Source of the DNA: Chrysomallon squamiferum
Taxonomy: Eukaryota > Mollusca > Gastropoda > Neomphalida > Peltospiridae
Reading direction: 5' to 3'
Assembly (NCBI GenBank): GCA_012295275.1
Contig: CM022676.1
Coordinates: forward strand, 2,434,313-2,498,312
DNA: 64,000 bases
Each line of letters starts with the position of its first letter. Positions within the stretch are counted from its first letter, which is position 1. The notes below the pieces were generated by a model that did not search any database, was not told the DNA's origin, and saw only the letters and a list, made by a program, of their open reading frames with translations. A program made the translations under genes and the position numbers. Below are positions 38,106 to 53,175 of this stretch, piece after piece.

Positions 38106-40261
38106 TCAGTATTTTCTCGTACAAATCTTTTGCTGTCGTGACTTGGAAAATGTGACCATATTCATTCTATTGTATTCCATTGTCATATCCTGTGATGTCA
38201 TCAGACCTACTTTGCTGCAGTGCATCACGTGATCTGTCTCTATTGTGATGTCTTGGTCTAGATTTACATAATTTCTTCTGTTTTCTGACTCATAATTGGT
38301 TGATCCGCTTCCGAGTCGGTTTTGTTCAGCTGAGTCACGTACTTTGACTCTATGCACTTTATACTATGACGTCTTACATAGCTGTAATATAATCATTTAT
38401 TTAAAAAAAAAAGATCATTTTTTAGAGTTGCATGCTTTATATATATAGCTGGATACGTAAGGAAAAAAATGAAGAGACAGACAGACTACTGTAGAGAGGA
38501 AAAGACAAAACAACACTGCTTCACCGTTTCTTGTCACTGAGAGATACAGTGTGTGTTAAAACAGAACTTCATCTGTTCTGACACCCAGATAGTCTAGGTG
38601 GGTCATCTTTGATTCTGTCTGTGTATGGGTACGAGATCCACTTCATGTCATCAGCATGCTTCCACTGCCACGACCACGACTGTGCTGGGTTACCAACATT
38701 TCCATTACACCTGAACTCTACAGTTTCATTGACAACATAGGAGTTGAACTCCTTTCTTGGTGTCACGACCATTTCAACTTCACCTGGCTTTGCTGAAACA
38801 GATAAAATCACGAAATAAATAAACAGCGTTTTTCTATAATTTAGTTCAGTTACATATATAGATATAGATATAGATAGATAGATAGATAGATGAATTTTGT
38901 ATTATATACAAATGTACTTTTTTCGACTAATTTTGAAAAGTAATTGTTTGTGTTGAACATTTTTATTCTCGCTTATTGACTCAGATCTTTTACACAAGTA
39001 CAAATAACAGACATAAAACACATGAACATTTCACATTATCTGAAATGACATCTTCACTTACTTTCTCTAGTAATGTTCTATAATCAGTAATAACAGAAGT
39101 GAATTCACCCAAATTCGTCAATAACTAATATTATATAAAACCAAGTATTAACTTCCTTTCGTTTGTAAAGTTATATAATCAGCAACAACACAAATGAAAT
39201 TCTCTAAATGCACGACAACTCATAAAAATAAATCATGTTTTCACTTACTTTGAATGGTAATGTTATCAGAACTTTCAGAGGTATCTGGACAACCAGTAAA
39301 TGTGGAATAACCAATTACACATAAATATTCTCCTGAATCACTGCAAGTCATACCTGTCAGTTGAATCTGGACAAAAGATCCTGATTTGTCATTGTTGTCA
39401 GACTTTCCTGTCACTGTCGCTCTAGATACAAAATTGTTTACATCTTTTGAAACAGATTTACCTCCATTCATTAGTGTGACAGCAGAAGCTATCGTAACAT
39501 CAGTACTGGGATTGCTGAGAAGTCTTCTTCTCACTGATACAGAATTAAGTACATCAACATGACTGATGGTGTTACCAAGACTACATCTGACTGTCACAGG
39601 AACTCCTTCATAAACAGGACTTGGGCTGATTGTGAGTTGTGCGGCTTCACCTGTAAATAAACATGAACAAAGAAATAACTTTAAAATGTAGTAAAGGTTT
39701 TCAATGTCAATGTTATATATTTCTTAATCTTCATAATACGTTTATCATATAAATCAGAAGAAAACATTAATTTTTATTTAATGTGTTTGCTTCCATATTT
39801 CAAATATTTGATCACATATTGTAGCGAAATTGCAGAATTTTTCTATATCAAATTTATAGAATAATAGATTAGTAATGTATTTAAACAAATTTAAACCACT
39901 AAGTTTGAAAAAAAAAAATGAAACAATAATATTCTCAAGAGATTATTTAAAATGCAAAAGATTAATAACAGAATAAAAACATTTTTCGAAATAAAATGTA
40001 AATAAAAACACCCCAACACATATACAGAGACACACACACTAATACATTATATGTACATTACATACAATCAGTTAGATAAAATAGAATGATAAATAAAATT
40101 AATTTGTTAAACGCATTTATAAAAAAAATCACTTCCTGTATTTCTCGATAGGTCAAAACTGAAGACGTATTTAGAGATAAAAAAAAACAAATTAAATAAA
40201 ACTCACCAGTTGAAGTCAATGTTAAACTTGTTAACAAAATAACAATTATTACTGTGGTAAT
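38106..40261 (-). pseudogene. Gene B: Ig-domain membrane receptor, pseudogene
   Basis: Modules on the minus strand follow. Signal exon 40,207-40,261 (55 nt) has the start changed from ATG to ATT. Ig1 exon 39,249-39,650 (402 nt) is open and phase 1-1, with VRCSLG and CSDSGEYLC. Ig2 exon begins at 38,792 and is normal up to LSGCQNR, where GGA has become TGA (38,569-38,571). About 40 bases later the exon joins directly to sequence that in gene C lies just after the membrane exon, so the end of Ig2, an intron and the membrane exon are deleted. A tail exon at 38,106 to about 38,374 keeps NYESENRRNYVNLDQD and MEYNRM, but its 5' part is out of frame relative to the tail of F. Start loss, nonsense and deletion together make it a pseudogene, although Ig1 could still serve as an exon. 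Confidence 0.8.
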
Positions 40262-40345
40262 GATTAAACAATCTAAGAACAACGAAAAAGAAGAAGTGTA
40301 ACAGCGAGCTACTCCCTAGTTAGTTTCCACAAGTTGTAAATTATG

Positions 40346-40357
40346 GGTCACGTGACC
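40346..40357 (-). promoter_or_regulatory. Palindromic E-box (CLEAR-type) upstream of gene B
   Basis: GGTCACGTGACC, containing GTCACGTGAC, the known TFEB/TFE3/MITF CLEAR consensus. It lies 85 bases upstream of the former start codon, as in C and D. Confidence 0.55.
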
Positions 40358-40361
40358 AGTG

Positions 40362-41510
40362 AGATATAGAAGGTATACCCTCTGTGACTGTTGTCTCCCC
40401 TCTTCTACCGAACATTTCACAAATTAAATCGGCAATTTAACCGTGAGTTAGTTTTAGAACAGTAATTAACCTTCATAAACTGTTGAATTGTACGGACATT
40501 CTGACATACTTGTTAGAGACATACAACAGGAGATGATTTTGTTTTATTCTAAACAGAGGGCGCTAGTAACACTCTGGATGAAAGCAGATACAAAACAACA
40601 TGAAAATGAAAGAGAGAAGAGGTTCAAGGGAAAGAGAGAAGAAAGTTAAAGCAAGAAGAAACAGAAAAGAGATTACTTTTATATGTACAATTCATTTATC
40701 TTTTAAAAATATTATAACTAATAACTGTTGTCCACTGTTAAAGAATTTCCAATCTCAATATAACAACAATGTCCTATCCCTAGTTCAAATGTCACATTAA
40801 AACACAGATTCCAAAAAAAGAAATCAGTACTGGTATAAAAGAAAGCAAATCGCTAAGAAAAATAATTAAAAGTTAAAGAATAAATAAATATTAATGAATT
40901 AATGAAAAGGAACCAAACGATGACGAAAGTACACACTAAATATAACAAATCATCGAAGAACGATGAGTGCGCGTCAGGGAAATAAAATATAGCTTTTATA
41001 ACTTTTTCTTTCTTTGTTTCTTTCTTTATTAATTTATTTATTGATTGATTTATTTGTTTATTTATTTATTTGTCTTAAAAAAACATGACATGGGCTGATA
41101 AACATCTTTAAACAAACCACTTTATAAACTAGTAAACATGCTTACCACCATCAGTATTTATATTTTAAACATATTCATTAATTTAACTAAAATGAAATTG
41201 AAGAAAATAATTTTGTTGTCATTATCCGACTAGAAATTAAATCAAATTTTGCATTTTAAGTTAATCATTACGATTCATATTTGAAATATTTCTGAACTTA
41301 AGTAATAAAAACAGAAAATCTGTGACGTAAGATTTAAAGAAAACAAGATTACTAATACTTTTCAAAAACTATTTACCAGAGCGAAAACTGAATCATGTTA
41401 AGTACGTTGTTACCAGCTGTGAATCGATTTATGCAAGATATCCTTTCGTGTGCATTGCGAATTATCTGTAGCAAAAAAAAAAACACATGTGAAACGTAAT
41501 TAACAAGGTA

Positions 41511-41584
<74 letters not shown>

Positions 41585-43933
41585 CAACAACAATAATAAT
41601 AATTATGATAAACCACATCACAAGATTTCCAAAGCATAACAAAGACAAACTTTTCTCTCTATGTAAGTCTGTTTGTCTTTCTGCTTATCTACTTAACACA
41701 TATACATACCTATCTTTCTATACACTGTCTGTCGCTCTGGCTGTCTATATATCTGTCTTCAGCAGTAATCACAAATTATTTATTAATAATACTCAAACGT
41801 TATTGCTCTATCTCTCACAAGCATAACACACGTTTAGACATAAACATAGACGCATGTACATATATAATACATACACTAGAACATATACATAAAGACAGAT
41901 AACAACACATATATAAAGCTACACAGAAATATACATTCACATACACTGAGGAATGCACACAAACAGACAAACTCACAGACACAAACATACACAAGATAAA
42001 GACAGGTTAGTTTTAAATTTACCTCAGCTTCTGGCCAAGTCACTCTCAGACGCATCAGACCGTAACAGGTTTTTACCTAGCGTGTCCAATATCTAGGTCA
42101 TCGCGTCCGTTCTGCTTCCAGAAAACTCACACACAGTATAACATTATTACTTGATTCTATCTACATACAAATACATACAGATTCAAGTAAACCAAAATTT
42201 GTATTTAGATATACACACATGCCTGCACACATAAATAAAGACATACAAAAATACATACCTATACATAATGCATGCAGATATGCATGTATGTTATACATAT
42301 TCACATTTATTAATACTCTGTTAGAACATTTTCTAATTTGCATTTATGCTGAACTGAATATATATAAAACGACAAGGAATAAACGTACAGCCTCTGTCAT
42401 TGACATAGTGAATTTATCGAAACGTCATTATTGCATCTTGTCGTCGTATGTCTATCTGAAGACCTGTCTGTATTTATGTGTGTATGTTTGTGTTTGTATG
42501 TGTGTGTATGTCTGTTTGTATCTGTTTGTATGTGTGTGTGTATGTCTGTGTGTATGTCTGTATGTAAGTGTATGTCTGTGTCAGTGTGTATGCGTCAGCG
42601 GCATCTTTCGGGTTTGTGACGTTCTGATTGGACTTTGTTCTCCTGCGAATGTGCCGTCCCGAAAATTGTCTACGAGCAGAGACTAATCAGACGTACAGAG
42701 AATAGTCAATGAAATTCTAAAATACATAAATAATACATCCATCCGGGTTTACAGATATCCATATGAAACATTCAGGCATACATATATTTTTACCTGTGAA
42801 ACTTTAAATTCCATAATCCTGCGTCTGAAATCGTGTAGAAAAAAAAGTCGGTGTTATATATTCACATTTATTTATACTCTATTACGAAACGTTTTAATTT
42901 GCATTTATACTGAATAACATATTTTCATCTAAAAATTGAATATATATATATATATATTATGTATGTATATGTATGTATGAATATACACACACATATATAC
43001 ATATATATATATAATGAAAACAAATAAGCCAGTGTTATTTAACACAGTGTTTTTATCGAAGCATCAATTCTGTGTCTAACTGTCAACCTTTCTTTATTTG
43101 TGTGTTTTTTTTGTATTGTTCCTGCTTATTTTAATTTCGATTTTTTATTTGTTTGTTGTTACCGTCATCATCATTACCAATGTTATTATTGTTATTGTGT
43201 TTTTTGTTTATTTGTTTTCTTTTTTCTTCTTTTGTTTATTTATTTGTTGGTTTATTATAATTGTTCTTTGAATTATATAAACATTAGCCGTAGATTTATA
43301 GTAAGAAACACTATTGACAAACTCAATATATTCCAGCTAAACAGGAAGGAGTGTGTGTGTGTGTGTGTGTGTCTGTGATTGTGTGTGTGTACACACATAC
43401 ACACAGAAACACAGACATGTAAGTATAAAACACTTTAACTTTAATATGATTGATATAACCGTCACAAGAGATTTATGACTTAGTTCTTTATTCAGTATAA
43501 ATACATATCTACTTAAGTCTAAACCCATTTTTAAAGTAATATCATCACGCATTTATTATTATTAACTGTGTAATTTCATATAGTATGTAATCCTGAACTA
43601 AAGAGTTAGCAATATTGCTATTCGGTGGAGCCGTCTGTTGAATTATTACAAAGTTATATTCTGTAACAAAAGAGTAACACGTGACTGCAGGCAATACAAT
43701 TGATTTTGACTGAAGCAGCGTGTGATATATTCTGTACTTGAACATTTAAAATGTTTCAAATATTAACAACTGTATATTCCTTATGCCGTAGCGTCTGTTT
43801 GTTCCAAATTTAAATATTTAAAGCGTTTGGAATATTATTAACTCTGTATATTCGTTATAGCACGAGATCTTTGCGTACGAATATTTTTCTGTTTAATTTC
43901 ATTAAAACATTTGCAGTATATTACGGTTCTGTT
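40362..43933. other. Intergenic region between genes B and E
   Basis: From 40,380 to about 41,430 this is homologous to the 5' flank of gene C (56,330-57,540), including an ATGAAAGCAGATACAAAACA segment and a remnant of an Ig1 5' end near 41,087 (ACATGGGCTGATAAACA). It also has a (TAA)n tract at 41,513-41,580 and GT/TG-rich stretches near 42,475-42,590 and 43,350-43,372. A G+C-richer piece at 42,590-42,690 is open but unrecognised. No gene is supported. Confidence 0.55.
43678..43685 (+). promoter_or_regulatory. CACGTGAC E-box upstream of gene E
   Basis: A single CACGTG core with the AC extension, about 250 bases upstream of the ATG. It is not the full palindrome and not at the 85-base position of the other copies, so support is weak. 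Confidence 0.3.
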
Positions 43934-47092
<3,159 letters not shown>

Positions 47093-47204
47093 AATTACAG
47101 ATCTGTTTCATATCAATACAAATTTGATTCATGGTATTATTGACGTTTTTCAGAATACTACTGATGCATTTCTACAACAATTAAATATTTCTTAGCAAAT
47201 CTGG

Positions 47205-47560
47205 CTCTTCATTACATAGTGACGTATTTTATTATCTTACCTCTGTACTTCTTTACTTAGTGATACACTGATGTATTTCCTTACAGTAGTGATGTGTTGG
47301 AGTATTTCATAACAGTAGTGACTTCTGACGTATTTCATAGCAGTAATGATGCTTTGACGTATTTCCTTACTGAAGTGATGTAGCTCATAACAGTCAGGAT
47401 GTACTGACGTATTTCATGGCGACTTTTCTTACAGTAGTGATGCAATCATGGATTTTAATAATACTAGTGTAGAACTGACATATTTCATAACAGTAGTAAT
47501 ATACTGACTTATTTTATAACAGTAGTGATGTACTGACGTAACTTTTTAATAAAGTGACGT
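47205..47560. repeat. Minisatellite in the 3' region of gene E
   Basis: Imperfect copies of TGACGTATTTCATAACAGTA plus GTGATGTAC, spaced about 30-46 bases apart, starting about 110 bases after the stop codon. Probably within the 3' UTR if the AATAAA at 47,548 or 47,883 is used. Confidence 0.65.
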
Positions 47561-47899
47561 TTTTTCAGGGTTTTTTATGGCTTTTGATGCATTCATTACA
47601 CTTGTGACATGTACATTTATAGTATGAACTATTTTATAACATTGTTTGTGTATTGATATACAGTACAGACGTGTTAACAACAACATCTGATATTATTAAC
47701 GTATTTCATAACACCACGTATTTCTCAAAACTGCTTGTATATTTCATTACCCTAATGGTTAATTTCTTAATGATACGTATGCATTTATAGAAGTGACTAA
47801 AGTATATCATAAACTAAAATAGTGAACAAGATAATGCAAAATGCTAGTGTTATACAAACTGTTTTTGCAGTTTTCTTGTAGAAATAAAAATACGCATCA

Positions 47900-49218
47900 A
47901 AAACAGTTGCAATTACAATTTTACTAATTCCTTATTAATTGTCGATTTAAAGTGGCAACACTGATTTCTTTAACATTGAGATACTCATTTCTCATTTTGC
48001 TTGTGTATTATATAAGTATGTTTGTATGTACGTATGTATATATATATGTATGTCTGTTGTATACTTTGTCTGTATGTGTCTGTATGCATATGTGTGTGTG
48101 TATATATAGATATATATATGCGCTTTGCTTCCATGCATATATGTAATATGCAAAGGTAAACCCATTTATAATAATAGTTGTTCTGATTTAAAACACATAC
48201 AAAAGTAGTAATCAAAGTAAATTCGTTGTTATTTACATAAAATAAATTAATTTTTGTTAAATCTATAAAAACTAAATTTAGGTACACAAAGAAATCATCC
48301 AAATCCAAATAAAGAGAGACGTAAGATAAGGAGAAACTATTATCACTGAAGCTAATTAGGGCAAAACAGGAAAACACGTTTCGAAACATTAATTGGGTAA
48401 AAGGTATGAGAACAGACTTAGAGTAGGTCAGTCACCTTCCTATCGCTGGTTATTACTACATGGAGACAGACATGTGAAATGATGTTGGAGTTAGCTGATG
48501 AAAGAGCAAGATGACGACATAAAAAGAGCTGATCGAAGAAAAAATTATTTTTATAAAACTGCATCCTAATATATATCAGCAAACTGGAGACAGAGAAAAT
48601 TTCACGCTACACCTGCCTGGGACAGAGATGGAGAACCAGCGTCAAAATTCAACAGAAAATGATTCTAAGAATCTCACAACATTAGAGAAACACGACGTCA
48701 AGAGATTTTTTGGAATCTGTTTTTCTTTTCTTTTTTCTTTTAGTAACAAATCTAGAACGTACACGTAATACAAAAAAAAAATGATTAACCTCGAGGAATC
48801 ACGCCTACTAACTAAACAGACAAAGATCGAAATATCAGCCATACCGACACACATAGAAATATGAACGCTAAACATTAACATTATGTACTGAAAAACAGCA
48901 CAGTGGAACACACGACGATGTGAAATCGATGTTGTGAGTTTTTACCCAATAACAAGACACTAGACTTGCATGATGATGATTAGTATGATGATGATCAGGA
49001 GGGGAGGATAATTATCTTTTACTCAATTTACAAAAAACAAATTCGTTCAGTTTACATAAAGTTTGCCAGTGAATGCTGTAGCGATTAGTATCACTTTGGC
49101 TAACTACTAATATGAATGCAACTACACACGTCATCACAGAAAATACAAACCACGTGATCGTATACACAGAACTAACTAACATAAACATACAGCTATGTTT
49201 TGAACACAGAGCCACTTA
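47900..49218. other. Intergenic stretch between converging genes E and F
   Basis: TG/TA-rich simple sequence at 48,030-48,120, otherwise mixed A+T-rich DNA. Short frames such as one around 48,450-48,500 are broken. No recognisable gene. Confidence 0.5.
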
Positions 49219-49787
49219 TTAATTGTGATTTAATTCCTCGTACAGTTGTTGTGATATCATCGTGGGAATAATTCGATTATTTTCCTCTTCACAGTCATAT
49301 TGCCTGGCGTCATCAGGCCGTCTTTGTTGCAGTGCGTCACATGGTCCGACTCCATTATCATATCGTGGCCCTTGATTTACCTTATCTCTTTTGTTTTCCG
49401 ACTCATAACTGGTTGATCCATTTTCCATTTCGTTCTGTTCACTAGATTTATTTACTTCCTTTCTACGTTCAGAACTGCTTCTTACACAGCTTAGATATTA
49501 CAAAATAAATCTTAATAAACGAATTTAATAAGAACCTGAAATAGTACATATAGACAGACTAGTACACAGGGAAACAGATACGCAGACTAGTACACACAAA
49601 GACGGTTAGATTAGTGCACAGATAGACAGACAGTCTAGTAGATGCAGGTTCAGAGAGACAGATACGTAGACTGACAAATATACAGACAGACATAGCATTC
49701 GACAGACTTACACGCAGAAGATGACGCTGACTACCGCGAGTAACACAGACGAGATTACAGCAACAGCAATTGTGAGAAATGTGACCA
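49219..49787 (-). CDS. Fragment set F: intact membrane and tail exons of an Ig receptor
   Basis: Exon 49,712-49,787 (76 nt, phase 1 in, phase 2 out, GTAAGT donor) codes VTFLTIAVAVISSVLLAVVS and VIFC. Exon 49,219-49,489 (271 nt) completes the Val codon and codes a 90-codon tail: CVRSSSERRKEVNKSS, EQNEMENGSTSYESENKRD, then PRYDNGVGP, RQYDCEEEN and QQLYEELNHN before TAA. Y-D-N-G fits a YxN Grb2-type SH2 site and Y-E-E-L a YxxL motif. Both exons are undamaged, in contrast to the broken Ig exons just upstream. They may be used with an upstream Ig1: the signal and Ig1 exons of gene C join to them in frame. Confidence 0.6.
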
Positions 49788-50047
49788 CTGAAAATCAGTT
49801 AATATTGTTACTAAATCTCTAATGCAATAAACCACGGTAATACGTCGTCCACAGGTAAAGGAAAATGCTATTACAATAGTCGACTCTTAAATTATTTTCA
49901 ATATATGCATTCATTTTTGTTAAAACGATCAAGGATTCAAAGTTAAACACTGGCGTAGGCTTTATTTTCATAAATAATTATTATTCGCCTTATCATTTTT
50001 TGTTCACATTTCGATTGCAGTATTTATACATATTTATAATATATAAC

Positions 50048-50049
50048 AA

Positions 50050-50137
<88 letters not shown>

Positions 50138-50138
50138 C
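50048..50138. repeat. (CTA)n/(TAA)n compound microsatellite
   Basis: About 45 bases of ACT/CTA followed by about 45 bases of TAA. It lies just downstream (minus strand) of the broken Ig2 exon of F. Confidence 0.9.
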
Positions 50139-50193
50139 AATATGGTGATATGTAGAATAGTAAAATAACAAGGAAAATAAAACACAGGATGTG

Positions 50194-50522
50194 TGATGAT
50201 GGTAAAGTTTGCAGAATACATCTCCTTGTTACCCACAATGCATCTGAACATTGGTGCGTTGTCATTGAGAGATACAGTATGATTTAAAACAGAACTTTCT
50301 CTGTTCTCACACCCAGATAGTCTAGGTGGGTCATCTTTGATTCTGTCTGTGTATGGATACGACATCCACAACATCCTACAAGGTTACTTCCAGTACCACG
50401 ATCATCACTATGCTGGGTTACAAACATGTCCATTACACCTGAATTCTACAGTAATTCGGAAACAATGTACGCATTGAAAATCCCTTTTGGTGTAACGATC
50501 ACTTCAATTTCACTTCGCTTTG
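50194..50522 (-). pseudogene. Fragment set F: Ig2 pseudo-exon
   Basis: Clear homology to the Ig2 exon of gene A (PYTDRIKDDPPRLSGCENR, VLNHTVSL, MFRCIVGNKEMYSANFT). It is damaged by an insertion giving GAATTACTG instead of GAAACTG with an in-frame TAG, a TAA after TGGAAG (50,384-50,386), a weaker AAG acceptor and loss of the GTAAGA donor (the exon end runs into CATCCTGTG). Confidence 0.75.
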
Positions 50523-50649
50523 CTTAAATTGATACATGCTTTACTGTAATTTTGTTTCCACATAAAGGTTTACTTCTTTTCATTTTTGATTTGTTTTGTT
50601 TTGATTTTGTTTTAATTATTAAAGTGAAGTGTACCGGAGTTGTTGATAT

Positions 50650-50775
50650 TTTTTCTCTTCAGTGACACAGAATTAGGTACATCAACACGACTGATGTTAC
50701 CAATACTACATCTGACAGTCCCAGGAAATCCTTCATGTACACGAAGTGGATTTACTCTCATTTGTGCGGCTTTAG
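50650..50775 (-). pseudogene. Fragment set F: truncated Ig1 exon
   Basis: Acceptor TTACAG, then AAQMRVNPLRVHEGFPG and SIGNISRVDVPNSVSLK. Homology to Ig1 ends abruptly after CTGAAGAGAAAA, and the frame stops about 30 bases later. The same truncation point occurs in fragment set D at 62,625. Confidence 0.7.
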
Positions 50776-50869
50776 CTGTAACTAAAATGCATAAACAAAC
50801 AACGTATAAAATCCGATGGTTGTTATAACACTATTTATTTCTTGAACAATGTAATATGTGTGATTACCC

Positions 50870-52250
50870 GAAATGACAGAAAATTCCAAGCAAGTGAGTG
50901 AACATCATGACGAGCCATAAGAAAAGTGACTAAAGTTCTGTCTACAATACCACACCACTCAAGTGTCAGTGTAAATCTTTACTTAAACTCAAATCAAATG
51001 ATTACACAAACTGCACATGAAGATGAACCTGAATGTTAAGCAGAGACACGTTTCAGATCCTTAACATGATATATTTTATAGTAAGTCACTTGTTTTTTTT
51101 AACACAAATAACCTAATACTCAGTCTGAGTTATATGATAGGAACCAGCACCTTTTCTCTTATTTAGTGTGTGCGAGTCTTGAGTAAACCAGCTGGCACAG
51201 TGGAACAGGACTCATTACAGGTGGACTACCAGATTCTGAAACTAAATCAATCGTGGCTGACATATCAGAATCCAGTTCACTGTTCAACTCGTCTGGATCT
51301 TGTTTCTAGCGTGACTTTGTGACTGCTGCTTGTTACAAGTTCCTGACAGGTGCATTTTACTTATTTCCGTGTATCTATAACATGAAGTCCAACGGATGGT
51401 TGGCAAACTGGATATGGCAGAAACAAGGTCATCCCCGTTTTCTATCTCTCTTGGCAAAGACTACGATTTGTAAGTTAATTGGCCTTTACATCCAAACATA
51501 TATAAAGAAAAATTCACCATTCATTGTAAATATTTCACTGTATCTTTAACTGTAGTTCATTTATATCTCAATATTTTATCACTAAGCTGAGACAAAATCA
51601 AAATCTTTGAATAATGAACAAAAAGTAATAATAAAATAATGTATTCTGCTACTAAACTAAGTAATTAAATGTAATTATTAAAATATAAAATTCATACATC
51701 AAAAGTAAAGTGAAATCAAGTCTTACTTTGAGTGGTGATGGTAAAGTTTGCAGAATACAGCTCGTTGTTACCCACAATGCATCTGAACATTCGTGTGTTC
51801 TCACTGAGAGATACAGTGTGTGTTAAAAGAGAATTTCCTCTATTCTCTATTGTGATTTTCAGTAATTCTATAAACTTTTTAAAAATAATTGTTCTGTTAA
51901 AAATGTTCGTTTTTAGTATTTTATATGTTTTTATCTGCTGTCAGATTTTAAACAATCATAAATAAGAGAAATAAAATTGCTGAAGTACATCACCAAATCA
52001 TATTATATAAAAATCACGCCTTCACTTATTTTCAATGGTAATTTTAGAAAATCAATTATAACAAACGACATTTTTCACATACATCAAACGCGTTTATCTA
52101 ATATTATAAACTCTTCCCTTACTTTGTTATATAATAAGTAATAACAAAAATCAAGTTTTTCGAATGTATCTATGTTGATTAAGTTTTATAAGTTTGTCTT
52201 TGTTTCTACACTGAAACCCACATATCCATGAAAATATGTACTACAGATAA
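50870..52250. repeat. Segmental duplicate of 62,830-64,000
   Basis: Runs such as GTGACTAAAGTTCTGTCTAC, GAGTCTTGAGTAAACCAGC and GCTGACATATCAGAATCC recur at 62,900-63,300 in the same order and orientation with few differences. An Ig2 3'-end piece (51,727-51,845, minus strand, with donor) lies inside, matching 63,510-63,612. Confidence 0.75.
51727..51845 (-). pseudogene. Ig2 3'-end fragment
   Basis: The minus strand reads SLLTHTVSLSENTRMFRCIV, GNNELYSANFTITTQ and then a GTAAGA donor. The 5' half of the exon is missing, replaced by unrelated A+T-rich DNA. Confidence 0.65.
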
Positions 52251-52379
52251 TATTTTAAAAGTAAATGTGGCATCTCAAGAAAAAAAGTGATAAGACAAGC
52301 TGGGGATTCCACACCCCAAGTTTCACTTTCATTTACATTGAGATAATAGGAAAGGAACTTGAAACTTTGCTCTTCCTTT

Positions 52380-52760
52380 ATACAATCTCCTTCTTAATAT
52401 TAATTATACTACAAACACTACACATATAAAATAAATGGCATTATTAATATTAATTATACTACAAATAATACAGATTTAAAATAAATGGCATTGTTAATAT
52501 TAATTATATTACAAACAATACACATATAAAATAAATCACCTTATTAATATTAATTATACTACAAATATAAAGAACAAACAATACATATATAAAATAAATC
52601 TAATTTGTAAAATTAATGATTCTAAGAATATAAAACTGCAAGCAATGCAGATATAAAATAAATCTCCTGGCTACTATTAATTCTACTACACATTTAAAAC
52701 ACCAAATAATGCAGACATAAAATAAATATTGTTGATAATGTTAATTATACTACAAAGACA
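52380..52760. repeat. 3' flank minisatellite of gene C (unit ~60 bp)
   Basis: About six copies of AAAATAAATGGCATTATTAA followed by TATTAATTATACTACAAACA and a CACATAT part, at close to 60-base spacing. Counterpart downstream of gene B at 37,620-37,830. Confidence 0.75.
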
Positions 52761-53175
52761 AAACATGAAAACGAAACAGACAAAACTTTAAGAAAAAATA
52801 ATAAAAAATTAGCCCTCCACTACTGAAAATATGAATCTCGTGATGGTTTATTAAGAATTATTTAACATAAAAACAACCATAGGTTTGACATCTTCGATAT
52901 ATAAGACACGGAATTTTTGAGGTTAAATACATATATAGATTTAGGTATACATATAGATAGAGAGATACATAGATAGATGTAATTACGTGAGAAGTATGTA
53001 TGTCTAATTTATCTATGTATTTATTTATCTGTACACATATATATCCATATATATATATATATATATATATGTATATTTGGATATGTAAGGAAAAATACGA
53101 ACAGACAGACAGACATGTTGGTAGACTACTGTAGAGAGGAAAAGATAGACAACACTGCTTCACCGTTTCACAGAC

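Noticed and set aside
40058-40282. Start of gene B at a non-ATG codon near 40,282
   Set aside because: The position has TTG, and the ATG used by paralogues is ATT in this copy, so no valid start remains.
42219-42686. 155-aa frame rich in Cys and Val
   Set aside because: Most of it is a TGTGTATG repeat; the last 35 residues are of mixed composition but match nothing I recognise.
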